This document shows positions 1 through 7,910 of a stretch of 64,000 nucleotides of DNA, piece after piece. Made by a program: the position numbers and the translations under genes. The DNA is taken from positions 124,001 through 188,000 of the forward strand of contig QFXE01000021.1 in the NCBI GenBank assembly GCA_003349915.1, in the 5' to 3' direction. Within the stretch, counting starts at the first letter, position 1. Each line of letters opens with the position of its first letter. Below the pieces are notes generated by a model. It had not been told where the DNA came from, did no database searches, and saw only the letters and a program-made list of their open reading frames with translations. Source of the DNA: an endosymbiont of Escarpia spicata. GTDB lineage: Bacteria; Pseudomonadota; Gammaproteobacteria; Chromatiales; Chromatiaceae.

Positions 1-1
1 T

Positions 2-772
2 CCGCTGGCCGAACTGGGACGTTTTATGAAAGTCGAGGAGGAGCCGATGATCTATCATAAAGATCTGCGTCCTCTGGAGTATGTGGTAGGCGATGCGGTA
101 GGCCGACTGGGTGCCCCTACCTATCCAATGCTCGACATCGACGAAAAATTGCAGGCGTACAAAACACCGGATGGCGTCACACTCTCCGGCACCATGACCG
201 GCCCGCCCAAAAATACCGGCATATCCGCCTTCGAATGGGGTGGAGAGTGGACGGTCACCTATGAGACCTTCCGTGACATGGGCGCCGCGTTTGCCGTGGC
301 GCTGGTGCTGATCTATATGCTGGTAGTGGGCATGTTCGGCAACTTTACCGTACCTGCCATAATCATGGCGCCGATCCCTCTGACCCTGCTTGGCATAGTG
401 CCGGGACACTGGCTGTTCGGCGCCCAATTCACCGCCACCTCCATGATCGGCTTCATCGCCTTGGCGGGCATCATCGTGCGCAACTCTATCCTGCTGGTGG
501 ACTTCGCGGTTGAAGAGGTACGTAAAGGGATTGAGGTACGGGAGGCGGTTCTGCTCTCCTGTAAGGCCCGTACACGTCCCATCATGATCACTGCCTTCGC
601 CCTGATGGGCGGTGCCAGCGTAATCATCACCGACTCCATCTTCCAGGGCATGGCGATCGCCTTGATGTTTGGGGTCTTCGTCTCCACCGCCCTTACACTG
701 ATCGTTATCCCGATGGGTTGTGTTAATGCTTCAGAGAGTTTGAAGGAGATCGCGGCTGCACGGGATGAATAA
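2..772 (+). CDS. RND efflux permease, C-terminal part (5' truncated by window edge)
   Basis: Last 256 residues of an RND-superfamily inner-membrane proton/substrate antiporter (AcrB/HAE1-like). The frame is already open at base 2 and gives LAELGRF before the first internal Met at 26, so the gene starts outside the window. A periplasmic stretch (first ~90 residues) is followed by five hydrophobic segments of the final membrane block. The family-typical run GIIVRNSILLVDF and the TRPIMITAF segment are present. The substrate cannot be told from this half. The C-terminus is short and the stop is followed within 30 bases by a palindromic repeat. It would work with a membrane-fusion protein and an outer-membrane channel, which must lie to the left if present. 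Confidence 0.9.
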   Translation, partial: PLAELGRFMKVEEEPMIYHKDLRPLEYVVGDAVGRLGAPTYPMLDIDEKLQAYKTPDGVTLSGTMTGPPKNTGISAFEWGGEWTVTYETFRDMGAAFAVALVLIYMLVVGMFGNFTVPAIIMAPIPLTLLGIVPGHWLFGAQFTATSMIGFIALAGIIVRNSILLVDFAVEEVRKGIEVREAVLLSCKARTRPIMITAFALMGGASVIITDSIFQGMAIALMFGVFVSTALTLIVIPMGCVNASESLKEIAAARDE

Positions 773-794
773 ATGGGTCTATGAAGTGCAGAAC

Positions 795-860
795 GTAGGG
801 TGCGCCGTGCGCACATAAACAGGCTGTTGCAGCAATCATGGTGCGCACGGCGCACCCTAC
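795..860. repeat. GTAGGGTGCGCC palindromic repeat, copy 1
   Basis: The 20-base left arm GTAGGGTGCGCCGTGCGCAC is mirrored exactly by the right arm ending CACCCTAC, with a 26-base middle that ends CAATCATG just before the right arm. The element lies between the RND gene and the acyltransferase gene. Other copies are at 1712, 23684, 27831 and 34850, with a half copy at 21304. The RNA would form a strong hairpin. It carries no coding capacity. Confidence 0.9.
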
Positions 861-951
861 CGGATGAATTGAGTACCGGCCTGCGTAGACACCTGCAAAT
901 TATCCTATAGTGAAATGTATGACTGGGAGCCATAAACTATAGGGATAACAG

Positions 952-1701
952 ATGATTCGTACTGTCTTACGCTTAACCTGGATGTTGTTGGGCTGGATTG
1001 AACTGATCCTGCTTACGTTGCTGCTCTATCCACTCTCATATCTTCCGGCACGCGCAGAACCCCGACGCTGGTATATACACCTGTTCAGGCTGTGGTCAGG
1101 TGCCTTCGTGCATGCATTGGGTGTCGACCTGCGCCTGCATCAGAAGAACCAACACCCGTTGCCAAAACAGTTTATTCTGATCGCGAATCACCCCTCCGCC
1201 TTTGAGGATATCGGTATTCCTTCTCTGTTCGACGTCCATTCCGTCGCCAAGATTGAAGTTCGTGACTGGTGGATCACAGGCAGAATAAGTGCAGCGGCAG
1301 GAACGCTTTTTGTTCGCAGGGAATCCAAAGAGTCCCGCAAGAATGTTACCGAAGATATTGCCAATGCACTGCGCAATGGCCTCAATATTGCGATCTACCC
1401 TGAAGGCGGCATCAAAGGGAAACGTCTGCACGATGATTTTCGCTACGGCATCTTTGATATTTCGAAACGCACAGGCATTCCGATTTTACCGGTCTACCTA
1501 CACTATGAATCACAGGATGACTTTCATTGGGGCGACCAGTCACTGCCACAAAAAATTTTTGAATTCATGCTCACGAAAAACAACCGGGTTAATTACTACC
1601 TGTACGATGCAATCCAGCCCGAGCAGTTTGAAGATAAGGAATCATACTGCCAATTTGTGTATGAAAAATATCGGGTCTGGCAGGAGAAATATCTTGATTG
1701 A
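952..1701 (+). CDS. 1-acyl-glycerol-3-phosphate acyltransferase-like protein (PlsC/LPLAT family)
   Basis: A 249-residue membrane-associated acyltransferase of the lysophospholipid acyltransferase superfamily, expected to move an acyl chain to lysophosphatidate or a related acceptor. An N-terminal hydrophobic helix (residues ~8-32) anchors it. The catalytic block reads NHPSAFEDIG near residue 82: the usual HX4D motif shows Glu at the D position with an Asp one residue later. Block II is LFVRRES and block III is YPEGGIKG, equivalent to the PEGTR glycerol-phosphate-binding motif. The start is the ATG at 952 after GGGATAACAG. Palindromic repeats flank both sides of the gene. The true acceptor is unknown. 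Confidence 0.8.
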   Translation: MIRTVLRLTWMLLGWIELILLTLLLYPLSYLPARAEPRRWYIHLFRLWSGAFVHALGVDLRLHQKNQHPLPKQFILIANHPSAFEDIGIPSLFDVHSVAKIEVRDWWITGRISAAAGTLFVRRESKESRKNVTEDIANALRNGLNIAIYPEGGIKGKRLHDDFRYGIFDISKRTGIPILPVYLHYESQDDFHWGDQSLPQKIFEFMLTKNNRVNYYLYDAIQPEQFEDKESYCQFVYEKYRVWQEKYLD

Positions 1702-1711
1702 AATAGGGGAC

Positions 1712-1768
1712 GTAGGGTGCGCCGTGCGCACCCGAAAAAGCAATCATGGTGCGCACGGCGCACCCTAC
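1712..1768. repeat. GTAGGGTGCGCC palindromic repeat, copy 2
   Basis: Same arms as the copy at 795 with a shorter middle that again ends CAATCATG. It sits between the convergent acyltransferase and radical SAM genes, where its hairpin could act as a bidirectional transcription barrier. That role is inference. Confidence 0.9.
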
Positions 1769-1832
1769 CGAGGAAACAAACGCCACCCTTCGACTTTTTG
1801 GTGGCTTGAACGCCGAAACCTGGGTTAATAGG

Positions 1833-3314
1833 TCAACTGTCTCCCGCTTCCGAAAGCTGGAACTGCAACTTCCCGCTGGCAATCTGTCTCACCCGGCCTC
1901 GATGCACGGGACTGAGCGAGAGAAAACGGGGGAAGAACCGCCAATAGGGTGGCGCCACGCCCATCATGTGCAAGAGCCTGAAAGCACGCACAGTCATTGG
2001 ACTACTGGATGGGTCTTCCGCCGCATGGACGACATTAGGACAAACCGATACCGCCTGATTTACCCGGCGTAACAGCCACTCTTCTGAAACCGCCGGGGAG
2101 AAATAGAAAACCGATTCAGCAAGATCCATGTTCTTGGGCAGATATCCTGTCTGAAACGACTGTTCAGCCAACTCTGTGCCGGGCAGTATGCGGATGCCGG
2201 TGGTGAACATCGGCAGGCAGTTTTTCCAGTTCAGATGAGACTCCACGAATGAGACAGTCTCCTCGGCAGTCTCCTTGGTCTCACCCGGCGCACCAAGCAT
2301 GAAAAACCACATGCTCGGGATACCTGAACGTCGCACCCGCCCGGCACACTGGCGGACTGCCTCAACATCAAATCCCTTACGCATGGCGTCGAGAATACGA
2401 TCACTCGCGCTCTCCGGTGTCACCATCATTGAGTTGAATCCAGCCCGCTTCATCAGAGTCAGTAATTCATCGGAGAGATGGCGCGGATTGACCCCCATGG
2501 TGGTCAAATTCACCTTCAAACCTGAACGAATGATCTCTTCGCAGAGTTCGATGGCGTAACTTTCCGGAGAGTTGAAGACCGAATCGATGAACTCGAAGCA
2601 GCGGGGATTTGTCACCTTCACCACTTCCCGCATCTCTGCCACCACATCTTGTGGAGAGCGCTTACGGAATCGTCTGCCCTCGATAGTGGGATAGGTGCAG
2701 TAGGTACAGTGTAGCGGGCATCCACGCTTGGTTTGGATCGGCCAGGTTGCACCCAGACGCTCATAGCGTTTCCAGGAGATCCATCGCTCCATGCCGGAAG
2801 CACCGAAACCGGGCAACCGCCGAGCCTGCGCCGGGATAATATCGGTAGATTCCCGAAAACAGACACCGGGAATTTCTCGGTAGCCCTCCTCTCCCTCCAT
2901 CTCTTCCAATAGCTGGGGAAAGACCAACTCACCCTCACCCAGCACGGCAAAATCCGCATCGATGTGGTTAAGGGCGTTGCATCCAAGGATCGATATCGCC
3001 GGGCCACCCAACACAATCTTTGCGTCGCTGGCCTCCCTAACCAATGAGATTTGCTGCGCCAATACTTCCAGGTGGGTCAATAGGCGCTGATGTACCACGT
3101 TATCGATATTACGTACCGAAATAGCCACCACCTGGGGCTGAAAGTGTTCCAGCGTAGATCGCAGTTGCTGCAGGCCACGCTCATTTACCAGCATGTCGAC
3201 AAACTCGACATCGTGCCCGGCATCCTGCGTGGCGCTGGCCACATAACTCAACCCGACCGGCGGCGCGGGCAGCAAATCACGAACGTGGTTTGAGTAGATG
3301 AAGAGAACGCGCAT
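1833..3314 (-). CDS. B12-binding-domain radical SAM protein
   Basis: A 493-residue protein with an N-terminal cobalamin-binding-type Rossmann domain (residues ~1-150; GLSYVASATQDAGHDVEFVD and the glycine-rich VLGGPAIS and LGEGE stretches). A radical SAM core follows, with the [4Fe-4S] motif CPLHCTYC near residue 203. Such enzymes use SAM, and often methylcobalamin, for methyl transfer or rearrangement on natural products, lipids or cofactors. The substrate is not predictable here. The C-terminal ~100 residues are rich in Arg, Trp and Phe. The canonical DXHXX(G/A) cobalamin motif is not obvious, so the first domain may not bind B12. The gene is convergent with the acyltransferase gene. Confidence 0.85.
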   Translation of the reverse strand: MRVLFIYSNHVRDLLPAPPVGLSYVASATQDAGHDVEFVDMLVNERGLQQLRSTLEHFQPQVVAISVRNIDNVVHQRLLTHLEVLAQQISLVREASDAKIVLGGPAISILGCNALNHIDADFAVLGEGELVFPQLLEEMEGEEGYREIPGVCFRESTDIIPAQARRLPGFGASGMERWISWKRYERLGATWPIQTKRGCPLHCTYCTYPTIEGRRFRKRSPQDVVAEMREVVKVTNPRCFEFIDSVFNSPESYAIELCEEIIRSGLKVNLTTMGVNPRHLSDELLTLMKRAGFNSMMVTPESASDRILDAMRKGFDVEAVRQCAGRVRRSGIPSMWFFMLGAPGETKETAEETVSFVESHLNWKNCLPMFTTGIRILPGTELAEQSFQTGYLPKNMDLAESVFYFSPAVSEEWLLRRVNQAVSVCPNVVHAAEDPSSSPMTVRAFRLLHMMGVAPPYWRFFPRFLSLSPVHRGRVRQIASGKLQFQLSEAGDS

Positions 3315-3511
3315 TTTGTGAACTATAAGGAACTGATTTCCGACCGTAAACTCGGTTCAGTATAGCGAAATCCACAACTTAATAACCAACGCTATTCGTA
3401 GGGCAGGCTGATATCCATATGTGGAAAACGATCGGCAAAGATTCCTCTCCAGCGTGCCCATATCTTCACACACTGGATCACTATCATCTGAAATGGATTG
3501 AAACAGTTAGC

Positions 3512-3604
3512 TTATATGATCAGAACAACCAAAGCGGTCAAGCCCCAAATCACGGCGGCGATCAAAACAACTGTATCTAAATGGGTTTGAGTTTTCGTAC
3601 TCAT
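3512..3604 (-). CDS. small single-span membrane peptide, 30 aa
   Basis: An uncharacterised micro-ORF. Starting at the ATG whose complement is 3602-3604, it encodes a 10-residue polar N-terminus (MSTKTQTHLD) and then a ~20-residue hydrophobic helix (VVLIAAVIWGLTALVVLII) running to the TAA stop. A GAGG Shine-Dalgarno sequence lies 7 bases upstream. The in-frame ATG two codons earlier is too close to that site to be the start. It has the shape of regulatory or complex-stabilising small membrane proteins. No partner is evident: the nearest genes are a radical SAM gene and a DUF1835 gene. Confidence 0.5.
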   Translation of the reverse strand: MSTKTQTHLDTVVLIAAVIWGLTALVVLII

Positions 3605-3662
3605 CGTCATACCTCACTGCTCAATCTGGTAGTTCGATTAGCTATATGTAATGGTTGAAAAA

Positions 3663-3699
3663 TGGCCCCATACGGATGTATGGGTATGGGGCCAATTTT
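3663..3699 (+). terminator. GC-rich hairpin with short T tail
   Basis: An 11-bp perfect stem TGGCCCCATAC / GTATGGGGCCA with a 10-base loop, followed by ATTTTC. It fits a rho-independent terminator for plus-strand transcription. No annotated plus-strand gene ends nearby, so it may belong to a small RNA or a lost gene. The 790-base stretch 3315-4105 otherwise holds only the micro-ORF at 3512 and the hairpin at 3755. Confidence 0.45.
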
Positions 3700-3754
3700 C
3701 ATGCTTGCACGTCTGTCTTTAAGGAGTATCGAGGAGTGGGCAGCGATACGGCTC

Positions 3755-3776
3755 AAGCCGGGGTTGCGGCTTTTTC
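3755..3776 (+). terminator. hairpin plus T-run terminator
   Basis: Stem AAGCCG / CGGCTT with a 6-base loop runs directly into a T tract. It looks like a classic plus-strand intrinsic terminator about 60 bases after the hairpin at 3663. No open reading frame with plausible coding character ends here. A short non-coding transcript from the 3.6-3.77 kb region is possible. Confidence 0.45.
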
Positions 3777-4105
3777 TACCCTTCCCGATGTTTGCTATTG
3801 TCTACGGTCGTAAAATATACGCATTGACAATTCTTAATTTGCGATTTTCCAAATAACACCCAGTGAAAGACAAAGATCGGGGATACACGAATATCACAAG
3901 AAATTTTGTTGATAATCAATACCTTAGATTCGCGCCCTTTGTGATTAGATGGGGTTTTCTGGACAGACACTAATTACGTTTTTTGTGAAGTCCGTTATTT
4001 TTATTCTGGAGAAAAACTTCAGGACGGTTTATTGAGTGAGTCTTTATTGGCCTTCAATCCTGAAACTAAGCAATAAGTTCAGTACTGTAGAGTTTTTTTA
4101 AAGGT

Positions 4106-5089
4106 TCAGACATGACCGTTGCTGTCTGAGGTGCAGCTTAATCTATGCGATTCAGCATTCCAGCACCATATGTTTGTTGGCGTTAAATGGACTCCACCGA
4201 TCCATCGATTCAATTCAGCCACATCCAACCAGCTCCGCTCTCCGGCTAATACTGCATTTCCTGCTGCTGTTATAGAAAGTACCGGCTCTGGTCCAGGCGG
4301 TGAAATCAGTTGTGTTCCTGTCGATAATTCCAGCAAAGGAGGGTTGGATTCCAATAATTGATTCAGGATGACCCAAAAGCTTGAATCACCCATAAACTTT
4401 CGTTCTTCAGTCTCCTGGTAGCATCCAAATACTTTCCCAGGTTTATTTTCGCCTTTCGAGATAATATCCAAGGCTATATAAGCGGTGCGGGATAACCCAC
4501 TCTTACAATCCGGGTACTCTTGAAGCAGTCTCAGAATTGCTCCTCTGAGAAAAGGCAATATCGATGTATCCTCTTCCAGAAGGCGTTGCCACCTTATCGG
4601 GAGTGGTGACCTAAATGCAGCCCACGCCTTTTTTGCCAAAGACAAGTGCTCTTCTGAAATGACCTCTTCAAATTTTAATAATCCTTTCATCTGATCCGGT
4701 GTTGCCATCCCCAGATATTGTTCTGTACAAACAATTGTCAGATTTGACTCTTCAGGAGGATTGTCCGAAAACCAGTCCAGGATCTGCAAAATCTGCAATT
4801 GATCATACAGGTCATGTTCAAACCACAATATGACCTTTGAGTAGTTTCGATATCGGAAAAGTGTCTCATCCCTTTGGACGAAATCCTTTTTAATGGCTTT
4901 GGGATCACCCCAGCCCTGATCGATAATAAACTGCGCGCGTGACCTGGAAAGCTTTTCCAGTGGCAAATCAGCGGGTACTGGACCATCGTGCAGAACGTCT
5001 CGCCAGGGAAGAAAGTCGCCTTGAATCCCGGCTTCTTTCATTGCGGGCGTCGCGCTATCGCCATTTGTAATGTTCAGATTATTTTCCAT
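4106..5089 (-). CDS. DUF1835 domain-containing protein
   Basis: A 327-residue cytoplasmic protein of the DUF1835 family (with a DUF3658-like C-terminal half). The N-terminus has the family signature ITNGDSA near residue 7 and then LPWRDVLHDGPVPADL, typical of these proteins. FEHDLYDQLQILQILDWF lies at residues ~88-105. Biochemical function is unknown; other members are scattered among bacteria, sometimes near regulatory genes. The start is the ATG at 5089 with GGGG upstream. The gene stands alone, in the same direction as the NosL cluster but outside its tight spacing. Confidence 0.75.
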   Translation of the reverse strand: MENNLNITNGDSATPAMKEAGIQGDFLPWRDVLHDGPVPADLPLEKLSRSRAQFIIDQGWGDPKAIKKDFVQRDETLFRYRNYSKVILWFEHDLYDQLQILQILDWFSDNPPEESNLTIVCTEQYLGMATPDQMKGLLKFEEVISEEHLSLAKKAWAAFRSPLPIRWQRLLEEDTSILPFLRGAILRLLQEYPDCKSGLSRTAYIALDIISKGENKPGKVFGCYQETEERKFMGDSSFWVILNQLLESNPPLLELSTGTQLISPPGPEPVLSITAAGNAVLAGERSWLDVAELNRWIGGVHLTPTNIWCWNAESHRLSCTSDSNGHV

Positions 5090-5213
5090 ATACGCCCCAG
5101 CATAACGCGGAAGCCAACGGAATCTGATATTTTAATTGGGAAACCTCTGATTAGCCGTCTCACTGTCATCCCAACCGCAGGGAGAGACCTAAAACCACAA
5201 ACAGGTCGCCAAA

Positions 5214-5714
5214 TTATTCAAAAAGCCCGTCATCCAGTTTTTTCAACATCTCTTCGGCAACCTGCTCGAAACGAATGATGCCTGCACCCTTATGATCCTG
5301 CAGAAACTCCTCCGCATCTTCTTTTGTTTCCAGAGGAATCAACTCGTGCCCCATTGGCCCCAATACATCTGAACCGATTACGTAGAAAGCCTCGTGCGCA
5401 TCGATGAGCGCCAAACCGTAATACTCCGTGACACCAATTGAATCGATGTTTTCAGCTTGGTGGCCCGGCGCCCATTTCGGTAAATCCAGCAGATATTTAA
5501 AGAGATCTTTTGCGCCGTCGAAATGATGCACATGGCCATCCTTGTAGCGCACTGTTGCCACCCACTCCGGATACTTTGCGACAAACATGCCGCATACCGG
5601 GCAGGTATCTGTCGGGCCAGGTTTTGGCAGGTCGACTGGTCCTGAAATGGCTGGTTGTGCCAGCAACATTACAACCAGAATAATTATTTGAAGGGCTCTG
5701 TTATCAATGTTCAT
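5214..5714 (-). CDS. NosL-family copper-binding periplasmic protein
   Basis: A 166-residue exported protein with an N-terminal hydrophobic signal (residues ~8-24, ending QPAISG). There is no lipobox Cys, unlike classical NosL lipoproteins. The NosL core follows: CPVCGMFVAKYPEW (residues ~38-51), then DGHVHHFDGAKDLFKYLL. NosL proteins bind Cu(I) and deliver it to the CuZ site of nitrous oxide reductase. CXXCGM is the putative metal site. No nosZ, nosD, nosF or nosY is in the window, so a copper-chaperone role for another target is equally possible. The gene follows a second NosL-like gene with a hairpin between them. Confidence 0.82.
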   Translation of the reverse strand: MNIDNRALQIIILVVMLLAQPAISGPVDLPKPGPTDTCPVCGMFVAKYPEWVATVRYKDGHVHHFDGAKDLFKYLLDLPKWAPGHQAENIDSIGVTEYYGLALIDAHEAFYVIGSDVLGPMGHELIPLETKEDAEEFLQDHKGAGIIRFEQVAEEMLKKLDDGLFE

Positions 5715-5742
5715 AACATTTCCATCTCAGGCATGACATTCA

Positions 5743-5780
5743 ATTGAAGGAGCAGCGCCACGCCGCTCCTTCAATATTTT
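5743..5780 (+). terminator. hairpin between the two NosL genes
   Basis: An 11-bp perfect stem ATTGAAGGAGC / GCTCCTTCAAT with an 11-base loop, followed on the plus strand by ATTTTC. The genes on both sides run on the minus strand, where the T tail is missing. In that direction it may act as an attenuator or mRNA-stabilising hairpin rather than a full terminator. Confidence 0.5.
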
Positions 5781-5880
5781 CAGAAAACTATGAGGAGATA
5801 TAAATTTCACAAGGACTGTGAGATCGGTATTTTATCTCGCAGGAAATATCTCCCAATACTTCTTCCACGACCTATGACAA

Positions 5881-6558
5881 TCAGCCCTTTTGCTTCATTT
5901 TCATCATATGTTTGCGGCGCTCTGCACGACGCATGCGAACCATGACTGTATCCGTAGCCATGCTGAGATAGGACTCCCGCAGAGCATCATCAAAAGTACC
6001 CAACTCACCACCATGTTTCTTTTGCGCTGCCTTGGCGGCGTCGACGGAGGCGAAGGCCTTTTTGCTCTTCTTGGTCATGACTCCTTTAAGTTTGGCGCCG
6101 ATCAGGTAGCTCGCCTTGTCCACTTCCACCAGCGGCTTGATCTTGGCATCGGAGCCTAAATCGGCCCCATAGATTGCCTTGGGCCCACGATCAATATTCA
6201 GCGACAGACTGATAGCCAGGCAGTGAATGGAACAGGTACCGTCCACCAGGCCATCATCATACTGCACAAGATGACGACTGTGATGAAACTTGGTGCGGTC
6301 CATGCCGCAGTAGGGGCACTTGGGATATTTCTGCAGCTCGTTTTCCAATGGATTATCATCCGGTGCCGTCTTGGGGATAAACTGCAGTGGCGTACCATCA
6401 CCAAAACATTTCTCACCGGTAGCCTTGACCCAACCCTTGCCGGGAACCATGACACCAATGCCCTGCCCCGCCGTTGCCGAAACCGCCAAACCGCCGAGAC
6501 CGACGGCAGCCAGCATCTTCATCATATCTCTACGATCGATCTTTTTCTCTTCGCTCAT
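5881..6558 (-). CDS. NosL-like protein with Tat-type leader and Met/basic tail
   Basis: A 225-residue protein. The N-terminus DRRDMMKMLAAVGLGGLAVS is a twin-arginine-like signal (RR followed by a hydrophobic run), suggesting folded export through TatABC, which is encoded at 21.4-23.2 kb. The NosL-type core has KCPYCGMDRTKFHHSRH near residues 80-96 and a second Cys/His cluster, TCSIHC, near residue 107. Residues ~145-175 match the ASVDAAKAA-type NosL C-terminal region. The C-terminal 20 residues are basic and Met-rich (MMKMK). A copper-binding role is inferred from the family. The start ATG follows AAGGAG. No nitrous oxide reductase gene is nearby. Confidence 0.78.
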   Translation of the reverse strand: MSEEKKIDRRDMMKMLAAVGLGGLAVSATAGQGIGVMVPGKGWVKATGEKCFGDGTPLQFIPKTAPDDNPLENELQKYPKCPYCGMDRTKFHHSRHLVQYDDGLVDGTCSIHCLAISLSLNIDRGPKAIYGADLGSDAKIKPLVEVDKASYLIGAKLKGVMTKKSKKAFASVDAAKAAQKKHGGELGTFDDALRESYLSMATDTVMVRMRRAERRKHMMKMKQKG

Positions 6559-6727
6559 GATCTACTGCTCCTTACTTTTCCAGTAAACAAAGTTTGCGGC
6601 TTGAGTACAATGCAAGATCTACACCGCTTTATAGATCTAACGAATCATCAATAACTTAAAAGAACACCCACTGCTCGTTCTGTCTGCAAAAAGTCTTGCC
6701 TGCGTAATATGACGCAGTAAACAGACG

Positions 6728-7402
6728 CTACCAGTTAGCCAGCCCGCGCATGATGCTGTAGAAGGTTACCCCCTCGTAGACTGTCCAGAGTCCGAGTAAA
6801 ATCACACTGACGCCAGCCAGTTTTGCCAAACTGCCCCGCGCTTTAAGACCGATAAATGAACCCAGAAGACTGACTGTCGCCATGGCAGGCAGTGTCCCTG
6901 CCCCAAACGCCAACATTAACAAACCAGCCTTCAATGGATCAGCACTGGCCGCAGCCTTGATCGCTACTGAAAAAACCAGGCTGCAGGGGACAAAACCATT
7001 GAACAAACCGGCAATCAAGGGAAGACTCTGTTTTTGATTGATAAAATCATCCCCTGAAAACCACACTTTTCGGGATTGTTGTATTCTCTTCTTTCCAGTC
7101 AGATCCAGCAGATTCAAACCAAGGATGACAACCAATATCCCGGCAAGAATCATCAGGACTCCCTGCGCTTTGCCGACGATACCTGCCTGCACCACCACCT
7201 GCCCAAGCAGAGCGCCGCTGACACCAAGAAGGGTATAGACCCCGATACGTGCTCCATGAAATGCCAATACGGGAAGCAGGTTGGGGAAGTTGCCATAGCG
7301 GATGAAAAATCCACCATTGATGCCGCCGCACATGCCGACACAGTGAAAGGCTCCGAAGATACCCGTGGCAAAAGCAAGCGCAAGGGTGAACTCGCTGTTC
7401 AC
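6728..7402 (-). CDS. SafE/TauE-like polytopic membrane protein (COG2836 type)
   Basis: A 224-residue membrane protein with about six hydrophobic segments. The N-terminal motif HCVGMCGGINGGF (residues ~21-33) is diagnostic of the HCXGMCGG family, annotated as sulfite exporter TauE/SafE and distantly related to DsbD/CcdA electron carriers. The conserved paired Cys/Met at the membrane face could carry thiol or metal chemistry. It is the last gene of a six-gene minus-strand operon. Its ATG overlaps the stop of the TlpA-like gene by 4 bases, so translation is probably coupled. Transported substrate is unknown; the association with a TlpA protein and NosL proteins points to redox or copper handling. 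Confidence 0.8.
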   Translation of the reverse strand: MNSEFTLALAFATGIFGAFHCVGMCGGINGGFFIRYGNFPNLLPVLAFHGARIGVYTLLGVSGALLGQVVVQAGIVGKAQGVLMILAGILVVILGLNLLDLTGKKRIQQSRKVWFSGDDFINQKQSLPLIAGLFNGFVPCSLVFSVAIKAAASADPLKAGLLMLAFGAGTLPAMATVSLLGSFIGLKARGSLAKLAGVSVILLGLWTVYEGVTFYSIMRGLANW

Positions 7403-7887
7403 AGCAGTTCCCCGACAATCTTGTGGAAGACTTCCGGCGTGGATTCACCCAGTATCCGGGTATGCAGATTACCCTGGCGATCGACAATGAAAGTGGTTGG
7501 AAGTGCAATCACCCCATAACGGCGTGCCACCTCTCCGTCCCGATCCAACAGTACATCGTAGGAGATATTCAACTTGCGGATAAAAGCAGCGGCAGTTTTC
7601 CGGTCCTGCCGCACATTGATTGCCAAAATGACCAGTCCCTGCTCTTGATTTTGTTGATAGACCGGTTCGATATTTTTCATCTCTGATTCACAGAAAGGAC
7701 ACCAGTCGGCCCAGAAACGGATGGCTACCACCTTGCCTCGCAAAGCATTCGGAAAGTCCAACGAGCCGCTCTCCAACCGATCCAGAATAAAACCAGGCAT
7801 CGGCTGACCTTTGATCAGCTTTGGCGATTCATCACTACAGCCCATCAACACAACCAATACCAAAACAGCTATCGTGAAGTTGCGCAT
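7399..7887 (-). CDS. TlpA-like thioredoxin-fold lipoprotein
   Basis: A 162-residue periplasmic thiol-disulfide protein. I place the start at the ATG at 7887, giving MRNFTIAVL and a lipobox ending LMGC at Cys17. An upstream in-frame ATG at 7959 would add 24 residues and overlap the preceding gene. The redox site is WADWCPFC near residue 62, in a TlpA/redoxin fold, with the cis-Pro segment IALPTTFIVD near residue 135. Proteins of this type keep apo-metalloprotein or chaperone cysteines reduced. It sits between the Cys-rich membrane protein and the SafE-like gene, overlapping the latter by 4 bases. Confidence 0.85.
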   Translation of the reverse strand: MRNFTIAVLVLVVLMGCSDESPKLIKGQPMPGFILDRLESGSLDFPNALRGKVVAIRFWADWCPFCESEMKNIEPVYQQNQEQGLVILAINVRQDRKTAAAFIRKLNISYDVLLDRDGEVARRYGVIALPTTFIVDRQGNLHTRILGESTPEVFHKIVGELL

Positions 7888-7910
7888 TAACTGTGGGAAC
7901 TGGATAAAAT

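Noticed and set aside
3662-3970. 64-codon frames in the DUF1835-radical SAM gap
   Set aside because: They overlap hairpins, lack ribosome sites and have no coding-like composition.
5214-6558. Reading the NosL genes as part of a nitrous oxide reductase operon
   Set aside because: No nosZ, nosR, nosD, nosF or nosY is within the window; the adjacent ABC pair is of the LolD/FtsX type.
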